From Bacteroidales bacterium (GTDB lineage: Bacteria > Bacteroidota > Bacteroidia > Bacteroidales > F082): a stretch of DNA of 64,000 bases. The stretch spans positions 62,001 to 126,000 of the forward strand of contig JANQGJ010000099.1 in assembly GCA_028277395.1 (NCBI GenBank). Direction: 5' to 3'. Each line of letters opens with the position of its first letter. Position 1 is the first letter of the stretch. Shown here one piece after another: positions 9,875-19,055 of the stretch. A program made the translations under genes and the position numbers. The notes beneath the pieces are model-generated. The model searched no databases, was not told where the DNA came from, and worked only from the letters and a program-made list of their open reading frames with translations.

Positions 9875-9961
9875 GTTTAACAATTGAGTATCTTCGCAAG
9901 ATAATCATGTTATGATGTTATTATTGAAATTATTGAGAATTATCAACTAAAACATTAGATT

Positions 9962-10024
9962 ATGATTACAAGAAGTAAGAAAGTAACTATTGTCAATAGT
10001 ACTAACGGGAAAATAACATTATAA
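9962..10024 (+). CDS. Possible 20-residue ORF upstream of folC
   Basis: ATG at 9962 opens a 20-codon frame (MITRSKKVTIVNSTNGKITL) ending in TAA at 10022-10024, 18 bases before the folC start. It is not recognised and is too short to judge. It could be a leader peptide, a decayed gene end, or chance. Confidence 0.15.
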   Translation: MITRSKKVTIVNSTNGKITL

Positions 10025-10042
10025 CAAAATCATAATAGTTAA

Positions 10043-11335
10043 ATGGACTATAAGCAAACAATTGCCTGGTTATTTGAACAACTCCCAATGTATCAACGTC
10101 AGGGTAAAGCTGCTTACAAGGCTGATTTAAAGAACACTGTTGACATCTTGTCTGCTATTGGAAATCCGGAAAATAAATTCAAAGCTATTCATATTGCAGG
10201 CACAAATGGTAAAGGAAGTGTTTCACATTTGATAGCCTCGGTATTACAGGAAGCAGGCTTTAAAACAGGTCTGTATACATCTCCACACCTTAAGGACTTC
10301 AGAGAAAGAATCAGAATAAACGGAAAGTTAATTCCCGAAGAACAAGTTGTAAGATTTATAAATTCTTATAAAGAGACTTTCTCCAGAATATCATCATCAT
10401 TTTTCGAGATGTCTGTTGGGATGGCCTTTGACTTTTTTGCAAATGAAAATGTTGATTACGCTATAATTGAAACAGGGATGGGTGGCAGACTAGATTCAAC
10501 AAATCTATGCAAACCCATAGTTTCCGTTATTACAAATATTGGCCTCGACCATACCACATTTCTTGGTAATACAAAAGAGTTAATTGCAAAAGAAAAGGCC
10601 GGTATAATAAAAAACAACGTTCCGGTTATAATTGGCAAACATCAGAAGGAAACAGACAATGTCTTCATACAAAAAGCACAGGAACAAAACTCACAAATTG
10701 AGTTTGCGGAAGATCAACTGGATATCAGACAATTTAGGAGTAATACTCCAAACTTGCAGTTATACGATGTTTGGTACAAAAATGAACTGATAATTGATGA
10801 ACTGAGATCTCCTTTACTTGGAGAATATCAGAAAGAAAATATTTGTACAGCAATTTATACATTATTACAAATTAGTGAACATAAGAAAGCTGAAGTTTCA
10901 ATTGATGATATTCGAACCGGCATTGAAAGAGTTATCAGCAATACCGAACTAATCGGAAGATGGCATAAACTAAACTCCCAACCCGTTACAATTGCAGATA
11001 CCGGTCATAATATTGATGGAATTAAAGCAATACTATCACAAATATCAACAATGAATTTCTCCCATTTACATTTTGTACTGGGTATGGTAAACGATAAAGA
11101 TATTTTCAGTATTCTTAATGTTCTTCCGAAAAATGCTACTTACTATTTTTGCAAACCGGATATACCCAGAGGATTGAACGAAGAAGAGCTTGCCGAACTT
11201 GCTTTCAAGGCAGGGCTTAACGGAAAATCATATAACTCAGTGAGACAGGCATTGTATTCTGCTGAAAATAATTCAGGTATTAATGATATGATATTTATTG
11301 GGGGCAGTACATTTGTTGTCGCAGAAGTAGTTTAG
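10043..11335 (+). CDS. folC: Bifunctional folylpolyglutamate synthase / dihydrofolate synthase
   Basis: A 430-residue Mur-ligase-family enzyme that adds glutamate to dihydropteroate and to folates, using ATP. Seen are the P-loop HIAGTNGKGSVSH at about residues 50-62, the substrate loop LYTSPHLKDFRERIRING at about 78-95, the metal/ATP region YAIIETGMGGRLDSTN at about 138-153 with ITNIGLDHTTFLG, and the C-terminal domain with ADTGHNIDGI. The length is normal. It sits alone between the secDF terminator and a methyltransferase gene. Single-domain annotation as dihydrofolate synthase only is possible but less likely. Confidence 0.94.
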   Translation: MDYKQTIAWLFEQLPMYQRQGKAAYKADLKNTVDILSAIGNPENKFKAIHIAGTNGKGSVSHLIASVLQEAGFKTGLYTSPHLKDFRERIRINGKLIPEEQVVRFINSYKETFSRISSSFFEMSVGMAFDFFANENVDYAIIETGMGGRLDSTNLCKPIVSVITNIGLDHTTFLGNTKELIAKEKAGIIKNNVPVIIGKHQKETDNVFIQKAQEQNSQIEFAEDQLDIRQFRSNTPNLQLYDVWYKNELIIDELRSPLLGEYQKENICTAIYTLLQISEHKKAEVSIDDIRTGIERVISNTELIGRWHKLNSQPVTIADTGHNIDGIKAILSQISTMNFSHLHFVLGMVNDKDIFSILNVLPKNATYYFCKPDIPRGLNEEELAELAFKAGLNGKSYNSVRQALYSAENNSGINDMIFIGGSTFVVAEVV

Positions 11336-11411
11336 TATTGAGTAGCATTTATCAGAACAAGTAAACATATCTGATGTATATTAGTTTAATTTTACATTTC
11401 AAAAATATATA

Positions 11412-12146
11412 ATGAGTACAATTAATATCATTCAGTTAATACTTCTTGTAATTCTTGTTTCATACGTGTTATATTATGTATATACTGTGTTTTATGAGAA
11501 AAACTACCAGCCTTTAATATGGAAAAAATTACATAAAGAGAAAAAACTATCCGACGACTTAATTAAAGCAGAGAAAAAATATAAAGACAAGGACCGGTTC
11601 TTCAATTTTTGGTACCAGACTGAAAGGCTTAAAAAATTCAATATTTCAGGTAGTTTTGCTGAGTTGGGAGTTTATAAAGGCGATTCTGCTTATATACTAA
11701 ATATAATGGATCCGAACAGAAAATTCCACTTATTTGATACATTTGAAGGGTTTCAGCAAAAAGATCTGGATAAGGAAACCGGAAAAGCAGCAACATATAC
11801 AGTTCATAATTTTGCTGACACTTCAGTTGATAGTGTTAAAAGAAAATTGTCCTCTGATAAATTTATTTTTCACAAAGGTTATTTTCCTGAAACTACATAT
11901 GGCCTAAAAGATGGATTATTTGCCCTTGTTAATATTGATGTTGATCTATATAATCCAACAAAGGCCGGACTGGAATATTTCTACCCCAGACTATCACCTG
12001 GCGGGATAATTATTATACACGACTATAACCCGGATTGGCCCGGAATAATGAAGGCTGTAGATGATTTTGCCCAATCAATTCCCAATCCTTTAATTCAATT
12101 GAACGACACTGATAGTAGCGTTATGATCTTTAAAACAATGAACTAG
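11412..12146 (+). CDS. TylF/MycF-like SAM-dependent methyltransferase with N-terminal membrane anchor
   Basis: A 244-residue class I SAM methyltransferase resembling the TylF/MycF (macrocin O-methyltransferase) family. Residues about 5-27 are a hydrophobic helix that should anchor it to the inner membrane. SAM-site motif FAELGVYKGDSAYIL is near residues 82-96. LFDTFEGF follows near 110-117. The metal-binding acidic motif VNIDVDLYNPTKAG lies near 175-188, and GGIIIIHDY near 200-208. Family members methylate sugar hydroxyls; here the substrate is unknown, perhaps a membrane-linked saccharide. It converges on the desaturase gene with only 8 bp between the stops. Confidence 0.75.
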   Translation: MSTINIIQLILLVILVSYVLYYVYTVFYEKNYQPLIWKKLHKEKKLSDDLIKAEKKYKDKDRFFNFWYQTERLKKFNISGSFAELGVYKGDSAYILNIMDPNRKFHLFDTFEGFQQKDLDKETGKAATYTVHNFADTSVDSVKRKLSSDKFIFHKGYFPETTYGLKDGLFALVNIDVDLYNPTKAGLEYFYPRLSPGGIIIIHDYNPDWPGIMKAVDDFAQSIPNPLIQLNDTDSSVMIFKTMN

Positions 12147-12154
12147 AATGTTTA

Positions 12155-13135
12155 TCAGGGTGTTATCCATTTCACCTGATACTGTTTTTCGGGTACTGTA
12201 AGTCGTTCTGAAATCTTTTGCAGTCTTGCAGGTAACGACAATAAATAATCTCTTGCCCTTTCTGCTCTTTCATTCAATCCAGTAATTGTCTCAATATTCC
12301 ACTCTGATAGAAGTGATTTTAGAATATCAATATAATCACTGGTAGTATAAACGCTGGTTCTTTGGGCAGCATCAGAAAAATGCCTGAACAACTCCCCTAT
12401 TTTTCCACCAGATTCCCTAAGAAAATGTGCCGGCATCACAATTCTCTTTTTCATCATGTCTTCAAATGCCAGCATTATCTCTGATGGATCCATCTCAAAG
12501 ATCAGTTTTACAAAACTCTTATATGCGTTGGCATGTCTTGCTTCATCATGAGCTATATAACCACACATTTTAGCTAATTCTTTATTTCCAGTTTTTTTTG
12601 CCGCCACAGCTACCCTTCGATGAGAAAGATTTGTTGCCATTTCCTGAAAACTTGTATAAATAAAACTTCTGTAAGGGTCAGATGCTGTTTGCAGATCAAA
12701 ACCATCATTTATTAAATGTTGAGTTGATATTTCAACCTCATGCATATTAACTCTTCCACTTAGGTACAGGAATTTATTAAGCAGATCACCGTGTCTGTTC
12801 TCTTCAGCAGTCCACGCCCTGACCCATTGCGACCAGCCAACCCTGGATTCCTGATCAATCCCTGAAATATTCATCAACCAGGCCTCATATGTCGGTAATG
12901 CTTCTTCTGTAATAGTATCTCCAATCAACACCATTAACAGATCATAGTCAAGATCTTTTGCCTGTTCCTGAATTCTCAGGATCTCTGACTGAAAATCAGA
13001 TGATGCGAAGTCAGGAAGCACTTCAGAAGGTTGCCATATTTCCTCAATTGGCTTTAAATAGGTCTCTAGAAAACTATTCATGGATTTCTCCAGTGTTTTC
13101 ATTACTTCTAAACGAATCTCTGAAAAGTTAGTCAT
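12155..13135 (-). CDS. Acyl-ACP desaturase (soluble diiron, plant Delta9 type)
   Basis: A 326-residue member of the fatty acid desaturase type 2 family (soluble stearoyl-ACP desaturases), which insert a double bond into acyl-ACP using O2 and ferredoxin. The diiron ligand pattern appears complete. There is a first Glu in LPTYEAWL (about residue 100), AEENRHGDLL (about 130-139) and FQEMATNLSHRR (about 183-194). The last is HDEARHANAY (about 215-224). WQPSEVLPDF near 34 matches the conserved N-terminal region. An oxygen-requiring enzyme suggests the host meets oxygen. It is transcribed divergently from an Rrf2 regulator with a 129-bp shared region. Confidence 0.9.
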   Translation of the reverse strand: MTNFSEIRLEVMKTLEKSMNSFLETYLKPIEEIWQPSEVLPDFASSDFQSEILRIQEQAKDLDYDLLMVLIGDTITEEALPTYEAWLMNISGIDQESRVGWSQWVRAWTAEENRHGDLLNKFLYLSGRVNMHEVEISTQHLINDGFDLQTASDPYRSFIYTSFQEMATNLSHRRVAVAAKKTGNKELAKMCGYIAHDEARHANAYKSFVKLIFEMDPSEIMLAFEDMMKKRIVMPAHFLRESGGKIGELFRHFSDAAQRTSVYTTSDYIDILKSLLSEWNIETITGLNERAERARDYLLSLPARLQKISERLTVPEKQYQVKWITP

Positions 13136-13179
13136 ACTGCTGTAGTTCTTTATAGCAAAAGTTAGTGAAATTTGAGATG

Positions 13180-13187
13180 CAAAGATA
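13180..13187 (-). promoter_or_regulatory. -7 promoter element of the acyl-ACP desaturase
   Basis: Read on the minus strand, TATCTTTG matches TAnnTTTG, 44 bases before the ATG at 13135. It faces the Rrf2 promoter 59 bp away. Confidence 0.5.
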
Positions 13188-13238
13188 ACTATTAATCAAT
13201 ACCAGACATAGAGGTCTTTTAGTATTATATTATTTATG

Positions 13239-13246
13239 TATTTTTG
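13239..13246 (+). promoter_or_regulatory. -7 promoter element of the Rrf2 regulator
   Basis: TATTTTTG matches TAnnTTTG, 18 bases before the ATG at 13265. It overlaps the alternative TTG start at 13244 and so argues against it. Confidence 0.55.
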
Positions 13247-13264
13247 GTGATAATTATTTTACAA

Positions 13265-13702
13265 ATGTTTAAAAAAGAAACAGAATATGCACTCAGAGGT
13301 CTGATCTATATTCAAATACAGAACTTCCAAAATAAAACTCCGGGAGTTGTGGAAATTTCAAATGAAATAGATACTCCTAAAGCATTTACTGCCAAAATCT
13401 TGCAAAAACTTGTCAAAAACGGGTTTATAGGATCTGTAAGAGGTAAAAATGGTGGATTCTATTTTAAATCCGGAACTCCTGAACTTAGTTTAAAAGCTGT
13501 TATTGATGCTATTGAAGGCAAGAACATTTATTCAGGTTGCGGTCTTGGACTGGATAGTTGTGATGATGATTGTAGTTGTCCGTTACATGAGTCTTTTTCG
13601 GAAATACGAAAATCAACAGAAAAACTGATTAATGAGATTACAATACAAATGCTGGCTAAGAAGAAAACTGTATCAAGAGAATTAATTCTTAACAGGTTAT
13701 GA
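13265..13702 (+). CDS. Rrf2 family transcriptional regulator with Fe-S type cysteines
   Basis: A 145-residue Rrf2 (IscR/NsrR-type) winged-helix repressor. The helix-turn-helix covers about residues 20-60, with the wing RGKNGGFYF near 60-68. The cysteine cluster GCGLGLDSCDDDCSCPLHESF holds a C-x6-C-x5-C pattern with one extra cysteine, spacing suited to an iron-sulphur cluster that could sense redox state, oxygen or NO. The ATG at 13265 is chosen because the upstream TTG at 13244 lies inside the -7 element. It is divergent from the O2-dependent desaturase, a likely target, and upstream of the gamma-carbonic-anhydrase-family gene. Confidence 0.9.
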   Translation: MFKKETEYALRGLIYIQIQNFQNKTPGVVEISNEIDTPKAFTAKILQKLVKNGFIGSVRGKNGGFYFKSGTPELSLKAVIDAIEGKNIYSGCGLGLDSCDDDCSCPLHESFSEIRKSTEKLINEITIQMLAKKKTVSRELILNRL

Positions 13703-13764
13703 ATTATGATTATTCATATGAAAAACATTCGAAAATACTTCACATTATTTAATAATTTATCAGG

Positions 13765-13772
13765 TATCTTTG
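13765..13772 (+). promoter_or_regulatory. -7 promoter element of the gamma-carbonic anhydrase family gene
   Basis: TATCTTTG matches TAnnTTTG, 39 bases before the ATG at 13812, showing that the gene can be transcribed separately from the Rrf2 gene. Confidence 0.5.
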
Positions 13773-13811
13773 CTGTGGAATTCTGACACGAACAACTAAT
13801 AATTTATTTTA

Positions 13812-14342
13812 ATGGCATTAATAAGATCGGTTAAAGGAATAAAACCAAAATGGGGAAAAAATTGTTTCCTGGCGGATAATTCAACAATTACAGGTGATGT
13901 AGTTATTGGTGATGATTGCAGTATTTGGTTCAATGCTGTTGTACGCGGAGATGTTCATTATATTCGAATTGGCAATAATGTTAATATACAGGATAATGCT
14001 GTAATACACTGTACATATCAAAAAGCACCTGTTAGTATTGGAAATAATGTATCAATTGCCCATTCTGCCATTATTCATGGTTGTACTATCCACGACAATG
14101 TGTTGATTGGCATGGGTGCAATCCTGATGGATGGAGTTGTTGTGGAAAGCAATTCTGTTATTGCAGCCGGAGCTGTTGTTTCAAAAGATACAGTTATTAA
14201 ATCAGGTAGTGTTTATGCCGGTGTTCCTGCAAAAATGATAAAATCAGTTGATACCGGTTTACTTGAAGGCGAGATCAATCGTATTTCAAATAACTATAAC
14301 ATGTATGCAGGCTGGTACGATGATGACACTAATAGCCCATAG
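13812..14342 (+). CDS. Gamma carbonic anhydrase family protein (left-handed beta helix)
   Basis: A 176-residue protein built of hexapeptide repeats (STITGDVVIGDDCSIWF, RIGNNVNIQDNAVI and so on) that form a trimeric left-handed beta helix with a short C-terminal helix. Three histidines sit where Cam-type gamma carbonic anhydrases bind metal: H66 (in VIHCTY), H84 and H89 (in IAHSAIIHG). The RGDVHYIRIG segment is the family hallmark (YrdA/CaiE/PaaY). The activity may be CO2 hydration, a thioesterase reaction or acyl transfer; many homologues have no proven activity. It is a single gene. Confidence 0.85.
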   Translation: MALIRSVKGIKPKWGKNCFLADNSTITGDVVIGDDCSIWFNAVVRGDVHYIRIGNNVNIQDNAVIHCTYQKAPVSIGNNVSIAHSAIIHGCTIHDNVLIGMGAILMDGVVVESNSVIAAGAVVSKDTVIKSGSVYAGVPAKMIKSVDTGLLEGEINRISNNYNMYAGWYDDDTNSP

Positions 14343-14363
14343 TTTTTACCGGTCAAAATATAG

Positions 14364-15818
14364 TTACTTTATCTTGTATTCATATATGTCAAAGATTTCA
14401 TAATATTTATGGATATCAATCAGATTGTGGGTTTTATTTAGTTTTTCCATTATACCATTTTTAACGTTTTGGTCAACTTTAGCATCAAGAAATATCACTT
14501 TATCTTTAATGCTATAATCTATACCTTTTAAACTATAAACTGCAAATATTTCATCATTACTAAGAGCACTTTTGATTTTTGTGAAATTGCTTGTGTTTTC
14601 ATAATCCATAAATATTCCGATATCATAGTAATAGGAGAAATTCAATGCAAAATCCGGAGGTGATATTAATACAAGGCTATTATCTGTTTTCAACTCAATA
14701 ATTTTGTTAACTGTAGCTTCAACATGCCTTTTATTATCACCATTAATATTTAAAGTAACCATGTACAATGCACTAAATATTACCAATGCTGAAACTCCAT
14801 ACCTGATACCTCTTATTATGTATTCCAAACTAATAGCAAGCAATAAATAATATGCCAGTGATACGAATATCAGATACCTTCCAACGAACATTGGTATTTG
14901 AAAAGATATCAGAAACATTACAAAAAACGGAACTACAAACCACAATAACACAAACTTTATGGAAATATTTATATTATTTATATCTTTTTTAACCAATACC
15001 TTTACAAAGGCAGCTAACAGAACTATTATTGAACAAATTGTAACCACAGGAGCATTTGAAAACTGCCACAACATATTATATATATCAGTTACACCTGAAG
15101 GTGGAGTTACCCATGTTCCTGTATTTGCAGTATCAATAAATCTTGCAAACAATATACCGATAATTGGTAAACTAAAGATAGTCAATGCTGCTATATAAAC
15201 TAACCAGTTACGATAGTTTAATGTTCTTTGATTCCTGTCTGTCAGAACAGTAAGTAACTGTAATCCTATTACTATAAACCCGAAATAATAGGAATAGATC
15301 ATTATGACATTGGTTAGAATTAAGATGAGGTATATTTTTATTGTGTTGTTGCCATTGACTATACTAAGAAAGAAGTACACCGAGATAGAGACCAACATGG
15401 CAAAAAGTGCATAAACCCTGGCTTCATGAGCAAATAAAATGTGAAATCCCGAAAATGTAAATAATGCGCCTACAACCAAAGCTATTTTAAAATTAAAAAA
15501 CCTAAGTCCTGTTTTATAAATTGTAAAGACTGTTACCGAACTAAATATAAATGAAGGGAACCTTACTGAAAGTTCACTAATACCAAATAGCTTTATCCAG
15601 AAATGAAGCAGTATTTCATATAAAGGCGGATTGTTTCCTACGATAAGTAAATCTACAATAACCGGAATATCCATTTGTGCATGATAAACACTGAATGGTT
15701 CATCGCCGGCAAGTGAATTTGAAGATATATAAAGTCCTTTTAGTAAAAGGTTTAAAGCTACAAACAAAAATGGTATTAAAGCAATTACTTTTTCATTATT
15801 AATTCTATCCTCACTCAT
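14364..15818 (-). CDS. GT39-like (ArnT/PMT-type) integral membrane glycosyltransferase
   Basis: A 484-residue inner-membrane protein with about ten to twelve hydrophobic helices. The first periplasmic loop carries NSLAGDEPFSVYHA (about residues 33-46), with the acidic pair typical of GT-C enzymes of the dolichyl-phosphate-mannose mannosyltransferase (GT39)/ArnT group. NNPPLYEILLHFWIKLFG follows at about 63-80. The last about 110 residues form a soluble periplasmic tail. Such proteins move a sugar from a polyprenyl-phosphate donor to lipid or protein in the periplasm. Donor and acceptor are unknown. It is a lone gene, convergent with the preceding one. Confidence 0.82.
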   Translation of the reverse strand: MSEDRINNEKVIALIPFLFVALNLLLKGLYISSNSLAGDEPFSVYHAQMDIPVIVDLLIVGNNPPLYEILLHFWIKLFGISELSVRFPSFIFSSVTVFTIYKTGLRFFNFKIALVVGALFTFSGFHILFAHEARVYALFAMLVSISVYFFLSIVNGNNTIKIYLILILTNVIMIYSYYFGFIVIGLQLLTVLTDRNQRTLNYRNWLVYIAALTIFSLPIIGILFARFIDTANTGTWVTPPSGVTDIYNMLWQFSNAPVVTICSIIVLLAAFVKVLVKKDINNINISIKFVLLWFVVPFFVMFLISFQIPMFVGRYLIFVSLAYYLLLAISLEYIIRGIRYGVSALVIFSALYMVTLNINGDNKRHVEATVNKIIELKTDNSLVLISPPDFALNFSYYYDIGIFMDYENTSNFTKIKSALSNDEIFAVYSLKGIDYSIKDKVIFLDAKVDQNVKNGIMEKLNKTHNLIDIHKYYEIFDIYEYKIK

Positions 15819-15913
15819 TGATTTCCAAATTCTAATTAATGATTCTCACATAAACTTTACCATAAGTATTAAGGAGATTTAATACCTAACTTATTGTATT
15901 TTTAAGTGTGCAT

Positions 15914-15921
15914 CAAAATTA
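15914..15921 (-). promoter_or_regulatory. -7 promoter element upstream of the GT39-like gene
   Basis: On the minus strand TAATTTTG matches TAnnTTTG, 95 bases before the ATG at 15818. Confidence 0.35.
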
Positions 15922-15971
15922 TGAAAAGAAAATACCCTCACAAGTGGATATTGAAATAAATAATCAGAAAG

Positions 15972-17420
15972 TTAATCCAAATAAAGTTTTAAGGACAAAA
16001 TAAATGATCTGGTTTTGAATTCATTATCAACCGGATTAGTTGTTATGTTCTCAGTACTGTACAAATAATAATCTTCATTCATAACAGACTGGACATAAGC
16101 GAAATCAATTGAATAATCATGGGTTTTATATCCTATTCCACCCGAATATGTCATCCTCTTACCATCATTAAGGTCGTTTGCATATGGACTGTCATACAGA
16201 GCATATCCGCCCCTGAAACTGAAATTTGAAGCTCTCCATTCAGTACCTATTCTAAAGTTATTCGTAGATTTATAATATGTTTTAATATCCTGGTTAACCT
16301 CACCATACCCATATCCTCTTGCGGAAAATTTAGCTGTCGAATAATCGGCAAATTCATAATCGGCAGAAATGAACCCATGCTGACCAATAATAAATCCAAT
16401 ACTTCCCATAGCACGTAGAGGTGTAGACAGATTATAGTCGAAATTCCCTATAATTGATTTATATGAATCATATCCCACCAAATCTGCAGTTGTATTGGTG
16501 TACCATGAATCACTCATACTCCAGTAATATGTAGGAGTATGAAGTGCAGCACCTATTCTGACCCAGTCTGCCGGTTTTAAGATTGCACCTATTTTAAGGT
16601 TAATACCCCAACCGGTAGTTGTCAGGTTCTCAGTGAAACTCCAGTTATTGAAATACGGAATTGTATCTGCAATATCAAATTCAGCATAAGAAGACTCTCT
16701 GAAATATCTGATATATGGTAAACCTATTGTTGCACCCAGATACAGGAATTCATTATAATTACCGGAGAATGAAAAAACCCATTCATTTATAGATCCTTTG
16801 GTAAGAATTTGTTGCCTTTGTGTAACACCACCATATTCTACTGCAGTATAATATTGATCATATGTACCCGGAATTGTATCAATAAGGTAAAGGTACCATG
16901 CGGGATAAAGTTCGTAAGGATCATATGCTTCCAGTTGATCAAAAGAAATTCCATCAGCAAGCTCTTTATAAACATCAAGCTTGGAACTGGAAACATTTTC
17001 ACCCTGCATATAAACTGATGTATTATAATTGTTTAACCGGTTCATCCCTACTCCAAACTGAAAGAATTTCCATCCATTGGGTGAATTTAACGGTTTAACA
17101 ATTACCAGTCCGATGTTACTGAGATTGAAAACGGTTCTGGAACTTTCGGAAAGGCTTCCATTATAAACTGATGAAGCATTTCTTACAGCAAGTTCAGGTG
17201 ATATGCTTAACTCTCCTGTACGAAAAAGACCCATTCCCGCAGGATTTATACTTGCACTTGAGAAATCAGCACCAATTGCTCCTACAGCACTTCCCAGCGC
17301 CATACTTCGGGCAGTACCCTGGTAATAGTTTTGTGAAAACCTGAGAGCATCATCCGCAAACTGAGAAAATCCTCCATATGACATTACTACCAATAATAAT
17401 ATAAAACTATATCTTTTCAT
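15972..17420 (-). CDS. OmpP1/FadL-family outer membrane transport protein
   Basis: A 482-residue outer membrane beta-barrel with a signal peptide at about residues 1-20. The N-terminal segment ADDALRFSQNYYQGTARSMALGSA, and GADFSSASINPAGMGLFR just after, match the OmpP1/FadL/TodX family. Members move hydrophobic compounds such as long-chain fatty acids across the outer membrane; many Bacteroidota homologues carry the loose name hemin receptor. The rest alternates amphipathic strands and the protein ends in KTRSFILSLKLYLD, a barrel-type last strand. It is downstream of the aromatic-rich lipoprotein gene on the same strand (120 bp apart), so they may share transcripts. Confidence 0.82.
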   Translation of the reverse strand: MKRYSFILLLVVMSYGGFSQFADDALRFSQNYYQGTARSMALGSAVGAIGADFSSASINPAGMGLFRTGELSISPELAVRNASSVYNGSLSESSRTVFNLSNIGLVIVKPLNSPNGWKFFQFGVGMNRLNNYNTSVYMQGENVSSSKLDVYKELADGISFDQLEAYDPYELYPAWYLYLIDTIPGTYDQYYTAVEYGGVTQRQQILTKGSINEWVFSFSGNYNEFLYLGATIGLPYIRYFRESSYAEFDIADTIPYFNNWSFTENLTTTGWGINLKIGAILKPADWVRIGAALHTPTYYWSMSDSWYTNTTADLVGYDSYKSIIGNFDYNLSTPLRAMGSIGFIIGQHGFISADYEFADYSTAKFSARGYGYGEVNQDIKTYYKSTNNFRIGTEWRASNFSFRGGYALYDSPYANDLNDGKRMTYSGGIGYKTHDYSIDFAYVQSVMNEDYYLYSTENITTNPVDNEFKTRSFILSLKLYLD

Positions 17421-17540
17421 TTTTTTAAAGTTTAAAAGTTAATAAGAACCAAACCACCCTTATCTATTGTGATTTATCAACCAGGACAATTCTACGTTAT
17501 ACCTGTGGTAATTGAAATCTAATCAATCATAAGCATAACT

Positions 17541-18971
17541 CTATCTGCGTCCGCCTCCACTACTCGAACCTGATGAAGTTGACCTTCCACCGGAACTGCT
17601 ACTCCTGTTACTTCCGCTGCTACTACTCCTTGACGGAGTACTATAGCTCTTGGAAGGACTGCTATAGCTTCTGGAAGAATTGTTGCTTCGTGTTGGTGAG
17701 CTATAACTTTTAGGAGTAGAAATGGTTCTTGAGCTGGTATTAGTATTACGTGTGGGAGCTGCTTTTGTTCTTGGAGCAGAACTACTGCGACCACTATTTT
17801 GTCTTACTGATCTGTTGTATGTGCTTGTGTTTACACTGGATTTTCCAGATGTTGAACTTTTTGGTCTAACATATTCCTTACTTGACCTGGGTTGCCTTGA
17901 TGGTAAACTCTCATAAGACTTTGGCTTTTGATATTTCTTTGCACTTCTTGTATCAGTCTTTGAACTCACAGGCTTATTAAGTTTAGTACCTGATTTTTGC
18001 GGATCATTTTGTATAGTTGACCTTGGCTTACTATAAATTTTTGACTTTTGTCGTTGTCCGGTATTCTCAGTATTGCTTTTGGTTATACCGGCCCTGGTAT
18101 CATTAGATGACGGGGTTCCGGCAACTCCTGATCTTGTTGTTGTATATTTTTTTGAAGGTGCTTCTTTTGGTGCAACATAGTTGTTAGTTCTTGCTACCCT
18201 GTTTTCATTCTTCACATCTGCACCGGCTGATTTATTTGAAGCATAAGCTGACCTTCCTGCTGAAGACCTTGGAATATTTGTTCCGCCTGCTCCGCGTCCA
18301 CGTGGTCCATAATAAGCAGTATATCCATAATCAGGATAATAACCACCAGGATAATATCCCCCACCACTATAATAGCCATCCCAATATCCATTCCAATATC
18401 CATGGTTATAACCTGCCCAGTAACCACCGCCATAATAAGGGTATCCCCAGCCATAATATGGGTACCCCCATCTGTAATAAGGATATCCGTAGCCGTAATG
18501 AGGCCATCCATAACCATATCCAACTGACCATCCATAACCCATTCCTACACCCATTCCAAAACTAAACGACACATTTGATCCTCCTGTACAGCAACCACTT
18601 GTGTATCTGTCATCGTAATAATCATCACTTGTACCATTTCCATTAAACCTGCTTATACGAGATGCATAATCAGAATCATAATATTCATCAATAAACTCAT
18701 AATCATCAGATTGGGCTCCTTCAACAACCACACCGGCATCAGCGGTAGAGGAATAATCTGAAGAATACTCTTCTGTGGCCGGAACATTGTTTTCTGAATA
18801 GGACTGTGCATTTTTCTGGAAATTATCCCAGTCATATTCAGGGGTTGTTTTTGTTTTAGAAGAATAATAAACATCATCGTTTGGGAGGTTACTTGTTGAT
18901 GAACAGGCAGCCAAAATTGCAACTATTGCAACAATCGATAAATAGCGTAGTTTATTTTTTATAGTTTCCAT
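17541..18971 (-). CDS. Predicted lipoprotein with Gly/Tyr/Trp-rich core and Ser/Arg-rich tail
   Basis: A 476-residue predicted lipoprotein. The signal peptide ends in lipobox AILAACSS, acylated cysteine near residue 23. Residues about 25-110 are acidic and Tyr-rich. About 125-210 form a low-complexity stretch of Gly, Tyr, Trp and Pro (repeats such as [19 protein letters not shown]). From about 220 to the end the protein is very rich in Ser, Arg, Thr and Lys, ending GSSSGGGRR. Homologues are common in Bacteroidota, but the function is unknown; it resembles adhesive or envelope-associated low-complexity proteins. The ATG at 18971 (METIKNK) is preferred to the one at 19001, which would place ten residues before the signal peptide and overlap the proS promoter region. 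Confidence 0.72.
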   Translation of the reverse strand: METIKNKLRYLSIVAIVAILAACSSTSNLPNDDVYYSSKTKTTPEYDWDNFQKNAQSYSENNVPATEEYSSDYSSTADAGVVVEGAQSDDYEFIDEYYDSDYASRISRFNGNGTSDDYYDDRYTSGCCTGGSNVSFSFGMGVGMGYGWSVGYGYGWPHYGYGYPYYRWGYPYYGWGYPYYGGGYWAGYNHGYWNGYWDGYYSGGGYYPGGYYPDYGYTAYYGPRGRGAGGTNIPRSSAGRSAYASNKSAGADVKNENRVARTNNYVAPKEAPSKKYTTTRSGVAGTPSSNDTRAGITKSNTENTGQRQKSKIYSKPRSTIQNDPQKSGTKLNKPVSSKTDTRSAKKYQKPKSYESLPSRQPRSSKEYVRPKSSTSGKSSVNTSTYNRSVRQNSGRSSSAPRTKAAPTRNTNTSSRTISTPKSYSSPTRSNNSSRSYSSPSKSYSTPSRSSSSGSNRSSSSGGRSTSSGSSSGGGRR

Positions 18972-19005
18972 CTTTATGATATGTTGTGCAATTGTAAACA
19001 TTGTT

Positions 19006-19013
19006 TAATTTTG
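19006..19013 (+). promoter_or_regulatory. -7 promoter element of proS
   Basis: TAATTTTG matches TAnnTTTG, 42 bases before the proS ATG at 19056. It rules out the longer reading frame starting at 18981. Confidence 0.55.
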
Positions 19014-19055
19014 CGGTTTACTAAAAAAATACAAAGACTGTACCAAACTTTAAAA

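Noticed and set aside
18191..18565. Open frames opposite the aromatic-rich lipoprotein, rich in His, Asn and Gln
   Set aside because: They are antisense shadows of the low-complexity repeat in the lipoprotein gene and show no family signature or start context.
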